A DNA stretch of 64,000 nt, taken from NCBI RefSeq assembly GCF_003693265.1, contig NZ_RDRE01000001.1, forward strand, positions 248,001-312,000, written 5' to 3'. Numbering within the stretch: position 1 is the first letter of the stretch; every line of letters starts with the position of its first letter. Of this stretch, positions 54,573-62,268 are shown one piece after another. The DNA is from Corynebacterium gottingense (GTDB lineage: Bacteria; Actinomycetota; Actinomycetes; Mycobacteriales; Mycobacteriaceae). The notes beneath the pieces were generated by a model. It ran no database searches and had not been told where the DNA came from. It saw only the letters and a program-made list of their open reading frames with translations. Made by a program: the position numbers and the translations under genes.

Positions 54573-55634
54573 GTGCACAAAGCAATCGTCGTCTTCGAGG
54601 TCGAGGGCGGATCTGACAAGCAGTTCAACGGCCACCGGAAAGACACCATGCCCATCGTCGACGCGATCAAGGCGGCCGGCTGGCACGCCGAGGTCGTCTT
54701 CTACCGCCCCGAGTGGTCGGAAAAGCTGTTCGAGTACGTCACCGAGCACTTCGACGCCTACATCTCCCGTGTCAACCCCGGCAACATCCCGGGCGGGGAG
54801 AAGGGGTACTTCGAGCTGCTGACCAAGCTTGCCGACGCCGGCCTGGTCGGCATGTCCACCCCGGCCGAAATGATGGCGTACGGGGCGAAGGACGCGCTAG
54901 TCAAGCTCAACCAGACCGACCTCGTGCCCGCCGACACGGCCGCCTACTACGACGTCGCTTCTTTCCACGACACGTTCCCGACCTCCCTGTCCTACGGCGA
55001 GCGCGTGCTCAAGCAGAACCGCGGCTCCACCGGCTCCGGCATCTGGCGCGTCCGGCTGGCTGATAAGGCGCAGGCCGAGGCGCTGGAGCCGGGCACCGCC
55101 CTGCCGCTGGACACCAAGCTCAAGTGCACCGAGGCGGTGGACAACCACACCGAGGAGCGCGAGCTGGGCGAGTTTATGGACTTCTGCGACCAGTACATCA
55201 TCGGCGACAACGGCATGCTCGTGGATATGCGCTTCATGCCGCGCATCACCGAGGGCGAGATCCGCATCCTGCTCGTCGGCCCGCATCCCGTCTTCGTGGT
55301 GCACAAGAAGCCGGCGGCCGGCGGCGATGCGTTCTCCGCGACCCTGTTCTCGGGCGCGACGTACACCTACCAGAAGCCGGAGGAGTGGCAGGAGCTGGTG
55401 GACATGTTCGCCGCGGCCCGCCCGGTGATTGCGGAGAAGCTCGGCGGCGACAACATTCCGCTGATCTGGACCGCGGACTTCATGCTTGCCGACGACGACG
55501 AGACCGGCCAGGACACCTACGTCCTCGGCGAAATCAACTGCTCCTGCGTCGGCTTCACCTCCGAGCTGGACATGGGCATCCAGGAGCTGGTGGCCAAGGA
55601 GGCCATCGGCCGCGTGGAAGCGAAGTTCGCCTGA
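54573..55634 (+). CDS. ATP-grasp protein, Cj0069 family
   Basis: A 353-residue protein matching the Cj0069-type family with an ATP-grasp-like fold: KDALVKLNQTDLVP near 112, RVLKQNRGSTGSGIW near 150, DNGMLVDMRFMPR near 210 and GEINCSCVGFTSELD near 325. ATP-grasp enzymes form amide or thioester bonds; substrates for this family are unknown. The GTG at 54573 has AAAGGG upstream. A TAAAAT box at 54491 suggests a transcript with a roughly 70-nt leader. The neighbours give no pathway hint. Confidence 0.78.
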   Translation: MHKAIVVFEVEGGSDKQFNGHRKDTMPIVDAIKAAGWHAEVVFYRPEWSEKLFEYVTEHFDAYISRVNPGNIPGGEKGYFELLTKLADAGLVGMSTPAEMMAYGAKDALVKLNQTDLVPADTAAYYDVASFHDTFPTSLSYGERVLKQNRGSTGSGIWRVRLADKAQAEALEPGTALPLDTKLKCTEAVDNHTEERELGEFMDFCDQYIIGDNGMLVDMRFMPRITEGEIRILLVGPHPVFVVHKKPAAGGDAFSATLFSGATYTYQKPEEWQELVDMFAAARPVIAEKLGGDNIPLIWTADFMLADDDETGQDTYVLGEINCSCVGFTSELDMGIQELVAKEAIGRVEAKFA

Positions 55635-55724
55635 CGCGTTTCCGGTACATTGCAGAAAAGGTAATGCTTTAATGCAATTGGCCTTATTAATCAGTGAGGC
55701 TCAATTGGAAGGAAGATGTAGCGA

Positions 55725-56876
55725 ATGGCAACTGTGTACGGGAAGACCCGCCCCGGCCAAGGCGGATGGGCCGACTTTGCGTCCGAGGTGGACAAGTACT
55801 TGGAAAGCGAGGTCGACGGCTACGCCGTGACCTTCGCGATGCGCGAGCACGCCGAAAAGTACGGGCTGGGCGAAAACGACGACCGTGCGAAGAAGGCGCG
55901 GAAGCGCACCCAGAGACGGCTTATCGCCATCGTCCTCTTCCCGGTCCTGTTTGTCCTGGGCATTATCGTTTCCCTCTTCAACAAGGGCCTCGGCGGCATC
56001 ATGATGTTCGCGGGCGTGCTCGCACTGGTCTACCTGGGCCTGAGCGGTTTCCGCTCCATGGACCGCCGCATCAACAAGGATAAGGAAAACAAGGCGTATG
56101 TGAACAAGGGCCTGGAAAAGCAGGTCAATGAGAAACGCCGCGCCGAGGTCGAGCGCCTCGTCGGGCTGGCGCGCCAGGGCCGCCCGGAGGAAACCGGGCT
56201 GCCGGAGCCGCTGCAGCGCGTCTCCCGCGGTTACCTGGCGGAGGAACGGATCGGTGAGATGCTCGAGCAGCAGCTGCCGGACTCCATCGAGGTTGCCCAC
56301 GACGTGACGATCCGCACCGACTCCCGCTCCGGGCTGGCCAAGGCCGTCGACGGCTTCGACGACGCAACGTCCGAGATGTTCTACGGCACGACGCCGGAGA
56401 CCCGTAAGTTCGGCCTCGCGATGGGCGTGATCGGCATGCTCGGCGAGCTGTCCCGCAAGAGCGCGGTGACCGCCAACGCGGACCACGTCCTGTCCACTGC
56501 GGCGGGCGTGATCATGGTGGACACGAAGCACTGGACCGGCGAGCTCAGCCTGGATGAGAACGGCCAGTTCACCGCAGGCCCGAACCACGCGGGCAGCCAG
56601 TACCGCGAGAAGGCGGCCAGGACGACGCGCTTCGAGGCATCGCGCCTCAACCGCGGCGACGTCGCCATGATCATCCTTGCCGTGGTCGGCGGCACTGTGC
56701 GGGGCGGCAGGATTGAGCAGCACGAGGATGGCCAGATCCCCATCATCGCCGTTCCTGCGGAGGACGTGCCGCGCGTCGTCACGGAGCTCCACAACGCCGG
56801 CCGCCTGCGCGAGCCGATCCCGATGAGCTCAGTGGCGGCAAACTCCCCGGGCACCGAGTGGTACCCGCAGAGCTAG
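55725..56876 (+). CDS. NERD domain-containing membrane protein
   Basis: A 383-residue protein. Two adjacent hydrophobic segments (about 64-84 and 88-106) separate a short N-terminal part from a NERD nuclease-related domain (about 165-310). That domain shows GYLAEERIGEMLEQQL, then ADHVLSTAAGVIMVDTKHWTGEL, with Asp and a DTKHW core like the ExK of PD-(D/E)xK enzymes (Asp replaces the usual Glu). NERD proteins are suspected DNA-processing enzymes. A GGAAGGAAG ribosome-binding site precedes the ATG. Confidence 0.75.
   Translation: MATVYGKTRPGQGGWADFASEVDKYLESEVDGYAVTFAMREHAEKYGLGENDDRAKKARKRTQRRLIAIVLFPVLFVLGIIVSLFNKGLGGIMMFAGVLALVYLGLSGFRSMDRRINKDKENKAYVNKGLEKQVNEKRRAEVERLVGLARQGRPEETGLPEPLQRVSRGYLAEERIGEMLEQQLPDSIEVAHDVTIRTDSRSGLAKAVDGFDDATSEMFYGTTPETRKFGLAMGVIGMLGELSRKSAVTANADHVLSTAAGVIMVDTKHWTGELSLDENGQFTAGPNHAGSQYREKAARTTRFEASRLNRGDVAMIILAVVGGTVRGGRIEQHEDGQIPIIAVPAEDVPRVVTELHNAGRLREPIPMSSVAANSPGTEWYPQS
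55919..55928 (-). repeat. Near-copy of the 11-mer core (GGCGATAAGC)
   Basis: One mismatch to GTCGATAAGC, inside the NERD gene. Listed to show that imperfect copies exist. Confidence 0.4.
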
Positions 56877-56880
56877 GCAC

Positions 56881-56910
56881 AGTTAGGTGCCGTTAGGCGC
56901 CGTTAGTCGT
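56881..56910. repeat. Three 10-bp tandem units at a gene end
   Basis: AGTTAGGTGC, CGTTAGGCGC and CGTTAGTCGT follow each other between two convergent genes. The last unit contains the lipoprotein stop codon. Confidence 0.6.
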
Positions 56911-57598
56911 AGGTGCCGAGCAGATAGTGGACCGGGTAGTTCCACCACCTGTTGAACTCGTCGATGTTGCCAGAGACGGGAACAACCGCGCCGCCGTCGT
57001 TGAGCAAATGCACCGTGTAGTGCGTGGTGATGCCCTCGGCGGTGGCGCCGGTGCGCTCGCCCCAGGCCAGGTCCACGCCGCCGTCGGGGGTGGGGGTGAC
57101 GGACTCGATCTTGTCCACCGCCGCCATGTCCTGGGCGGGCGCGCCGTTGACGTACAAGGCGAGACCGTCGGCGATGGAGGCGCCGGTGCCGGCGGGGCGG
57201 TGCTCGTCGCCAAGCGAGCCGCGGAAGATGATCCAGCTCAGTGGCGCGCACGGGTCGTAGGCGTTGTCGATGTCCTCGATCCAGTAGTTGAAGTCGCTGC
57301 CGTCATCTGCCGGCATGCGGCCAGGGGCTGTGCCGGAAGGGTAGGCCTCGCGCGGGTCCTTCGGCAGCTGCGCGCAGGCATCCGCGTTGTCTTGAGTTTG
57401 CTGCGCCGGCGGCGTGGCGCTCTCCGAGGCAGTGCTCTCCGGGGCAGCGTTGTCCGAGGCAGTGTTCTCCGGGCCTGTGGGCTCCTCCACCACGGTGGTC
57501 TGCGTGACAGTCACGGTAGGCGGGTCGGCTGGCTCGTTGCTGCAGGCGGCAAGCGGGAGCAGTGTCGCGAGGACAGCGGCTGGAAGGATTCGTCGCAT
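56903..57598 (-). CDS. LppP/LprE-type lipoprotein
   Basis: A 231-residue lipoprotein. A signal with lipobox LAAC (Cys near 19) precedes a Thr/Glu/Ala-rich linker from imperfect DNA repeats (about 57413-57480). The mature domain has the NAYDPCAPLSWIIFRG segment seen in LppP/LprE proteins, with paired Cys near 77 and 117. It is anchored on the outer face of the membrane; function is unknown. It starts 6 nt after the DUF3151 stop, so the two form a small operon. Confidence 0.7.
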   Translation of the reverse strand: MRRILPAAVLATLLPLAACSNEPADPPTVTVTQTTVVEEPTGPENTASDNAAPESTASESATPPAQQTQDNADACAQLPKDPREAYPSGTAPGRMPADDGSDFNYWIEDIDNAYDPCAPLSWIIFRGSLGDEHRPAGTGASIADGLALYVNGAPAQDMAAVDKIESVTPTPDGGVDLAWGERTGATAEGITTHYTVHLLNDGGAVVPVSGNIDEFNRWWNYPVHYLLGTYD

Positions 57599-57604
57599 GG
57601 GTTC

Positions 57605-58000
57605 TTAGAGGAGTTCGTCGACGCTGGCCGGGTCGGCGTCGGAAAGCATTTGGCGGCAGCGGTCGTACTCGGCGTCGTCGCCAATCGCCTTGGAGGCAAG
57701 CGCGAGCATGGCGATTGCCTTAAGCACCGGCACGTTCGCCTCGTGCGAGGCCGGGACCGGGCCCCAGCCCTTCCACCCGTTGGCGCGCAGGCGGTCGAGC
57801 GAGCGGTGGTAGCCGGTGCGCGCGTACGCGTAGGCGATCAGCTCGTCGCCGCCGTCGAGCTCCTTTTCGGCGCGGGCGGCCCACACGGCGGGGGAATCCG
57901 GGTGGGTGAGCGCGGTCTCGCGGGCCAGGGGGTCCTCGCCCCTCGCGGGATCATCGGGCAGGTGGAGCGGCGGGGGTGCGAGCATGTCGTTGATTTCCAT
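57605..58000 (-). CDS. DUF3151 protein
   Basis: A 131-residue soluble protein matching the actinobacterial DUF3151 family in size and conserved features (HPDSPAVWAARAEKEL, AYAYARTGYHRSLDRLRANGWKGWGPVP). The sequence is TPR-like helical in character. No function is known. The ATG has TAGCCT 7 nt upstream, leaderless. It is followed by the lipoprotein gene. Confidence 0.78.
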   Translation of the reverse strand: MEINDMLAPPPLHLPDDPARGEDPLARETALTHPDSPAVWAARAEKELDGGDELIAYAYARTGYHRSLDRLRANGWKGWGPVPASHEANVPVLKAIAMLALASKAIGDDAEYDRCRQMLSDADPASVDELL

Positions 58001-58007
58001 GCGCGCC

Positions 58008-58013
58008 AGGCTA
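58008..58013 (-). promoter_or_regulatory. -10 box TAGCCT of the leaderless DUF3151 gene
   Basis: TAGCCT, 7 nt before the ATG at 58000. Confidence 0.5.
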
Positions 58014-58089
58014 GCAGTTTGGGCTTTTCGACGTGCCAGCGCGCACCAGTTGCCTTACAGTAGTACGCAACTGACACGAAGGAGACCCT

Positions 58090-58617
58090 ATGGCAAGCCC
58101 GCTCTACGTTGCGAAGAAGGGAACGTACGAAGAGTTCTGCGAGGTCTTCGATCCCGCGAAAAACGATGTGACTGACATGTTGTTCGGGGCGCTGACCAAC
58201 GGTGACCCGGAGGCGCGCGCGAAAATCTGCAACGACATGTTGGATCGTGGCGCGGATGCGTCGCGCGAGGAATACGGGCAGAACGCGCTGACGATCCTGC
58301 TCGGTCGGCATCGCGACCTCGGGGACGGCGACGCTGCGCTGGTGCAAAGGCTTATCGACGGCGGCGCAGACGTGAATTTCCGCAACCGTAGCGGGGACCT
58401 GCCGATACGGTTGGCGATCACGGTGCGTGTAGCTGATGACGAGCAGCGCCGCGAAGTCTACGAGGCGCTGTTTGGGACGGGCGAGCTCGACCTGAGTCTG
58501 CCGTCGAGCGTGCGCAACCCGGTCAATACCATCGGCGGGTGGCTGCGCATGAACGTGGATGGGCGTCCCGGCAAGCTGGATGTGCTCGACGAGTTCCTCC
58601 AGGCCCGTGGCGAGTGA
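58090..58617 (+). CDS. Ankyrin-repeat protein, tandem copy 1
   Basis: A 175-residue soluble protein with two or three ankyrin-like units (GDPEARAKICNDMLDRGAD near 38 and ALVQRLIDGGADVNFRNRSGDLPIRLAI near 87-115). It is a tandem paralogue of the next gene, with identical openings MASPLYVA and matching ribosome-binding sites (AAGGAG). Such proteins usually mediate protein binding; no partner gene is evident. A reverse 11-mer word encodes Leu-Ile-Asp in the ankyrin helix. Confidence 0.75.
   Translation: MASPLYVAKKGTYEEFCEVFDPAKNDVTDMLFGALTNGDPEARAKICNDMLDRGADASREEYGQNALTILLGRHRDLGDGDAALVQRLIDGGADVNFRNRSGDLPIRLAITVRVADDEQRREVYEALFGTGELDLSLPSSVRNPVNTIGGWLRMNVDGRPGKLDVLDEFLQARGE
58350..58360 (-). 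repeat. CGTCGATAAGC word, copy 13
   Basis: Reverse orientation in ankyrin gene 1, read as Leu-Ile-Asp. It is in the same place as copy 14, so the two may be one ancestral event. Confidence 0.9.
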
Positions 58618-58632
58618 GTGAAGGAGGCCCCC

Positions 58633-59154
58633 ATGGCAAGCCCGCTCTATGTTGCCGGGAATGGCACCTACGAGGAGTTCTGCGAGGTCTTCGACGCGGA
58701 AGAAAACGACGTGACCGACATGCTATTCGCGGCATTGACCAACGGTGACCCGGAGGCGCGCGCGAAGATCAGCAACGACATGTTGGGCCGTGGTGCTGAC
58801 GCTGCGCGGGTCGACACTGGCCAGAACGCACTGACCCTGGTGTGCTCGCACGAAGCGCTGGGCGCAGGCGACGCCGCGCTGGTGCAAAGGCTTATCGACG
58901 GCGGCGCGGACGTGAATTTCCGTAACCGTAGCGGGGACGTGCCCATCAAGCTGGCCATTGACATGGGGATGGATGATGCACAGCGCCGCCCCGTCTACGA
59001 GGCGCTGTTCGGCGCCGAGGAGCTCGACCTGAGCCTGCCGTCGAGCGTGCGCAACCCGAAAAACACGATCGGTGGTTGGCTACGCATGTGCGTGGACGCG
59101 AACCCCGAAGGCCTCGCTGTGCTCGACGAGTTCCTTTCTGCCCGCGGGTACTAG
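58633..59154 (+). CDS. Ankyrin-repeat protein, tandem copy 2
   Basis: A 173-residue paralogue of the preceding gene, similar along its entire length, with the strongest identity at the N-terminus, in the LIDGGADVNFRNRSGD segment and in LDLSLPSSVRNP. The ATG at 58633 is preceded by AAGGAGG; the GTG at 58618 is less likely. The genes lie 15 nt apart and are probably cotranscribed. The 3' end overlaps maf by 4 nt on the other strand. Confidence 0.75.
   Translation: MASPLYVAGNGTYEEFCEVFDAEENDVTDMLFAALTNGDPEARAKISNDMLGRGADAARVDTGQNALTLVCSHEALGAGDAALVQRLIDGGADVNFRNRSGDVPIKLAIDMGMDDAQRRPVYEALFGAEELDLSLPSSVRNPKNTIGGWLRMCVDANPEGLAVLDEFLSARGY
58890..58900 (-). repeat. CGTCGATAAGC word, copy 14
   Basis: Reverse orientation in ankyrin gene 2, aligned with copy 13. 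Confidence 0.9.
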
Positions 59155-59741
59155 TCCCAGAAATCGGAGGCGTTGAGCCCGAAGCGGTAGAGGCAGCGGC
59201 GCAGCAGCGGCATGGACAGGCCGATGACGCTGGTAGGGTCGCCGTCGATGGAGTCGATGAACCAGCTGCCCAGCGCTTCGAGCGTGAACGCGCCGGCGCA
59301 TTCGAGCGGTTGGCCGGAGGCGGCGTAGGCCTCGATGTCGGCGTCCGAGACGTCGCCGAAGCGGATTGCGGTGGAAATGGTGTCCACGACCCACTCGCCC
59401 TTATGCGCAACGGCGTGGCCGGTCAGCAGGTGTGCTTCCTTGCCACGTTGGGCTTTCCAGCGCGCGATGGTGCGCTCGGTGGTGTGGGGTTTGCCCAGCA
59501 GTTGGCCGTCTAGCAGCAGCATCGAGTCGCAGCCGACGACCACGTCGTTGGGGAAGTCGGGTGCCACGGTGGCGGCTTTCGCTTGCGCAAGCTTTTCCAC
59601 GATCACCCGTGGCTCAGCTCCGGCCAAATCCCGAATGATCGCGTCCTCGTCGACGTGGGCGGGCCGCAACACTGGGGTGACGCCACCCTGCTCAAGCAGC
59701 ATGCGGCGCGAGGGGGACTGGGAGGCGAGAACGAGGCGCAT
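59151..59741 (-). CDS. maf: Maf nucleoside triphosphate pyrophosphatase
   Basis: A 196-residue Maf/Ham1-fold house-cleaning enzyme that hydrolyses non-canonical or excess nucleoside triphosphates (dTTP/UTP type in the family). Motifs seen: LASQSPSRRMLL at the start, GCDSMLLLDGQLLGKP near 70, HLLTGHAV near 102 and the late VIGLSMPLLRR. It begins 4 nt after the accE stop and is cotranscribed with accD-accE. Confidence 0.92.
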   Translation of the reverse strand: MRLVLASQSPSRRMLLEQGGVTPVLRPAHVDEDAIIRDLAGAEPRVIVEKLAQAKAATVAPDFPNDVVVGCDSMLLLDGQLLGKPHTTERTIARWKAQRGKEAHLLTGHAVAHKGEWVVDTISTAIRFGDVSDADIEAYAASGQPLECAGAFTLEALGSWFIDSIDGDPTSVIGLSMPLLRRCLYRFGLNASDFWD

Positions 59742-59745
59742 GGGG

Positions 59746-59961
59746 TTAGAAGTAGGTGACGTTGGCGAATGCGTGCGGGTTGAACAGCTGCTCCCCGTGG
59801 TGTGCCAGGGCGGGGGCGCCCCAGCGGTTCTGGTCTGCAGGCTGCTGCTTCGCCTTCGCGGCTGCCTGGAGGTCCGTAAGGACGGTTGCGAGCGCGGCGA
59901 GCTCGTCCTCGGTGGGGTTGCCCTTGGTCACCGTGAACCGGGTGGCAGTTGGTGCAGTCAT
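59746..59961 (-). CDS. accE: Acyl-CoA carboxylase epsilon subunit
   Basis: A 71-residue protein. FTVTKGNPTEDELAAL and the C-terminal W with a GAPALAHHG segment fit the small epsilon subunits that stabilise AccBC-AccD complexes in actinobacteria. The ATG has AAAGGA upstream. The 48-nt gap to accD contains TACACT and TATACT, possibly a secondary promoter. It lies between accD and maf. Confidence 0.82.
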   Translation of the reverse strand: MTAPTATRFTVTKGNPTEDELAALATVLTDLQAAAKAKQQPADQNRWGAPALAHHGEQLFNPHAFANVTYF

Positions 59962-60009
59962 AGCATTCCTTTCAGCGAGAAAGAATTTAGTGTAGCGAAA
60001 GTATATCGG

Positions 60010-61548
60010 CTACAGCGGGATGTTGCCGTGCTTTTTCTGCGCCGGATATGCAACCTTGCGCTCCAACAGGCGCAGGCCCTCCAGGACGTGGCGGCGAGTT
60101 GCCGACGGCGGGATGACCGCGTCGACGAGCCCACGCTCGGTGGCCGCGTACGGGTTGAGGTTCTCCTCGGCGTACTTCTCGGCATCGACGTTGAGGTGGC
60201 CGGCGGCGGTGGGGGCGTCGGCAAGCGCGATCTGCGCAGTAGGCCACGCGAACACCAAGTCGGCGCCCAGGCCCTTGGAGCCGAGCACCGTGTAGGCGGT
60301 GCCGAGCGCCTTGCGGGTAACCACGGTGATCGTGCCGACCTGCGCCTCGGCGAAAGCGTAGGCGAGCGCGGCGGCACCGGCGGGCGCGCCGGCGTGCTCC
60401 TCCTCGGTGGAGGGGACGAAGCCTGGGGAGTCCACGAACTGCACGATCGGTAGGTTGAACGCGTCGCAGGTGCGGATGAAGCGGGCAGCCTTGCGTGCGC
60501 CGGCCTCGGTGAGGCAGCCGGCGAGCACGCTTGGCTGGGTGGCCACAACGCCGACGGCGCGGCCGTGGATGTGCGCGAACCCGGTGAGTACGTTGCCGGC
60601 GAAGTCGGCGCCGAGCTCGTAGAAGTCGCCGTCGGTGACCGCGGCAACGATCTCGGCGACCTCGTAGGGCTGCGCGTCGTCGTCGGGGATTATGGTGTCC
60701 AGATCGGTGTCGGCGCCCTCTGTGCCCTCTGCGGTAGCGCGTTCTGCGTCCGCGCCGAGCGGGGAGGCAGCCAGGTTGTTCAGCGGCAGGTAGCTTACGA
60801 TGCGCTTCACCGCATCGAGCGCTCCCGCCATGTCCGCGGCGGCGACGTGTGCCAGACCGGTGGTGGCGGCATGGACGCTCGCCCCGCCGAGCGCGTCTGC
60901 GGTCGTCGCGGTGCCGGAGACCTGGCTGACAATTCCGGTGTCGGACAGGTGGAGGCTCGCGCCTTCGACCATCACGGTGACGTCGGCAAGCGGCACTGTG
61001 GTCGCCGCGAGGGTGGCGACCTCGCCGGCCACCAGCGCAATCTGCGGCACGAGGCCGGAGGCGTGGGTGGCGGCGCGCAGCAGTTTGGCCTGCATGTGGG
61101 CGGTGACAATGCCTTCTTGCCAGCGCGGACCGACCGAGTCGTAGATGCCGATGACCGGTACGCCGGTCTTGGTTGCCAGATCAAAGAGTTTGAGCATTTT
61201 CTCGGCGTAGACCTCGCCGATGGCCCCGTCGAAGATGTCGGGATCCTGGCTGAAGATGCAGACCCGGCGGCCGTCGATAAGCCCATAGCCCGTGATGACG
61301 CCATCGGTGGCGGGCTTCGTGCGATCCATCTTGTACGCCTCGACGCGGTGGCGCGCGAGCGCGTCGGTTTCCACGAACGAACCGTCGTCGAGCAGCGCCT
61401 CCACGCGCGCGCGTGCCGTCATCGCGCCTTCGGTCGGCGCCTCCGCGCGATCAGCGGCCGGCGTGCGCGCCTCGTCCAGGCGGTTGCGCAGGTCCTGGAT
61501 GCGGCCCGCGGTGGTCTTCAAATCGGGTTTTGCAGTCTTGTCGCCCAT
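60010..61548 (-). CDS. accD: Acyl-CoA carboxylase beta subunit (AccD, divergent)
   Basis: A 512-residue biotin-dependent carboxyltransferase with both crotonase-like halves. It deviates at positions usually fixed: the first oxyanion region reads SVGPRWQEG where close relatives have GGARIQEG or GAGARIQEG, and the second reads ALADAPTAAGHL where MGA-x-GAVG is usual. PGFVPSTEEEHAG and NPYAATERGLVDAVI are normal. It may be a DtsR2-like paralogue with altered substrate or an inactive partner. The ATG has TAGACT 8 nt upstream. The expected acc/birA neighbours upstream are absent here. Confidence 0.85.
   Translation of the reverse strand: MGDKTAKPDLKTTAGRIQDLRNRLDEARTPAADRAEAPTEGAMTARARVEALLDDGSFVETDALARHRVEAYKMDRTKPATDGVITGYGLIDGRRVCIFSQDPDIFDGAIGEVYAEKMLKLFDLATKTGVPVIGIYDSVGPRWQEGIVTAHMQAKLLRAATHASGLVPQIALVAGEVATLAATTVPLADVTVMVEGASLHLSDTGIVSQVSGTATTADALGGASVHAATTGLAHVAAADMAGALDAVKRIVSYLPLNNLAASPLGADAERATAEGTEGADTDLDTIIPDDDAQPYEVAEIVAAVTDGDFYELGADFAGNVLTGFAHIHGRAVGVVATQPSVLAGCLTEAGARKAARFIRTCDAFNLPIVQFVDSPGFVPSTEEEHAGAPAGAAALAYAFAEAQVGTITVVTRKALGTAYTVLGSKGLGADLVFAWPTAQIALADAPTAAGHLNVDAEKYAEENLNPYAATERGLVDAVIPPSATRRHVLEGLRLLERKVAYPAQKKHGNIPL
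61272..61282 (+). repeat. CGTCGATAAGC word, copy 15
   Basis: Inside accD (minus-strand gene), read there as Leu-Ile-Asp. Confidence 0.9.
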
Positions 61549-61556
61549 AAGCCCTC

Positions 61557-61562
61557 AGTCTA
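61557..61562 (-). promoter_or_regulatory. -10 box TAGACT of accD
   Basis: TAGACT, 8 nt before the ATG at 61548. Confidence 0.5.
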
Positions 61563-61730
61563 TGCCCCTATCTGTTGTGCACCAAAGATAAAACCACACG
61601 TTGTATCGTCCGGTCGGGCATAAGCGTTTCTCTGCGAATGCTGTGTCAGCCTATACATGTTTTGCAAAAGCTTTACCCAGGCGTTGTGAAGCCGAAATCT
61701 GGGGGTGTTCCTATCTATGGCACGGGGGTC

Positions 61731-62180
61731 AACCCCTCCTGGGAAGAGACCCTGCTGATTGTCACCGCCGACCACGAGACCGGCTACCTCACCGGCGCCA
61801 ACGATGTCCCGGGCTTCTCCCCGCTGGCCGGCGAAAGTCAGGCTGCACCGGAGCACAAGTACAACTCCGGCGACCACACCAACCAGCTCGTGCCGTTCTT
61901 CTTCAAGGGCGCTGGTTCCGAGGACATCCTCGCAGCTGCCGAGGGCGAGGATCCGGTGCGTGGCAAGTACATCGACAACACCACCATCGCCAAGCTGACC
62001 AAGGAAAACTGGTGGGCTGAGGCCAAGGCTGGTGACCAGGGCGATGCAGCCGAGGGTTCCTCCAAGGAGCAGAAGATCGCTGCCGGTGTCGCTGGCGGCC
62101 TGGCGCTGGTCCTCGCGCTGATTGCTGGCGCGTACCAGGCTGGCCTGCTGCCGAACATCCCGGGCCTGCCGAAGTTCTAA
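61731..62180 (+). pseudogene. 3' remnant of an alkaline phosphatase
   Basis: 149 codons matching only the C-terminus of a PhoA-type alkaline phosphatase: SWEETLLIVTADHETGYLTG with the metal-binding Asp-His, then HTNQLVPFFFKG, and a C-terminal membrane segment (about 118-138) typical of surface-anchored versions. The nucleophile Ser and the first two thirds are missing. Upstream (61563-61730) the frame is open but unrelated and less GC-rich, with no usable start or promoter. The junction near 61725 looks like a rearrangement or insertion-sequence scar. Confidence 0.7.
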
Positions 62181-62206
62181 TCACTTCTGGCTCACCCAAA
62201 CACTGA

Positions 62207-62247
62207 GCGGGTGCCTCGAGTTGTTCGAGGCACCCGCCGTTTGCGTT
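62207..62247. terminator. Strong hairpin terminator between convergent genes
   Basis: GCGGGTGCCTCGA (62207-62219) pairs perfectly with TCGAGGCACCCGC (62225-62237) around a 5-nt loop, followed by T-rich sequence. It serves the phosphatase remnant and possibly the helicase gene. Confidence 0.85.
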
Positions 62248-62257
62248 TGGGTTTATC

Positions 62258-62268
62258 GCTTATCGACG
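62258..62268 (-). repeat. CGTCGATAAGC word, copy 16 (spans a stop codon)
   Basis: The TAA stop of the helicase-nuclease gene lies inside the word (GGG CGT CGA TAA GC), exactly as at 5054. Confidence 0.9.

Noticed and set aside
61563..61730. A named insertion sequence at the accD-phosphatase junction
   Set aside because: Composition and context suggest a scar, but I could not identify terminal repeats or transposase residues well enough to name one.
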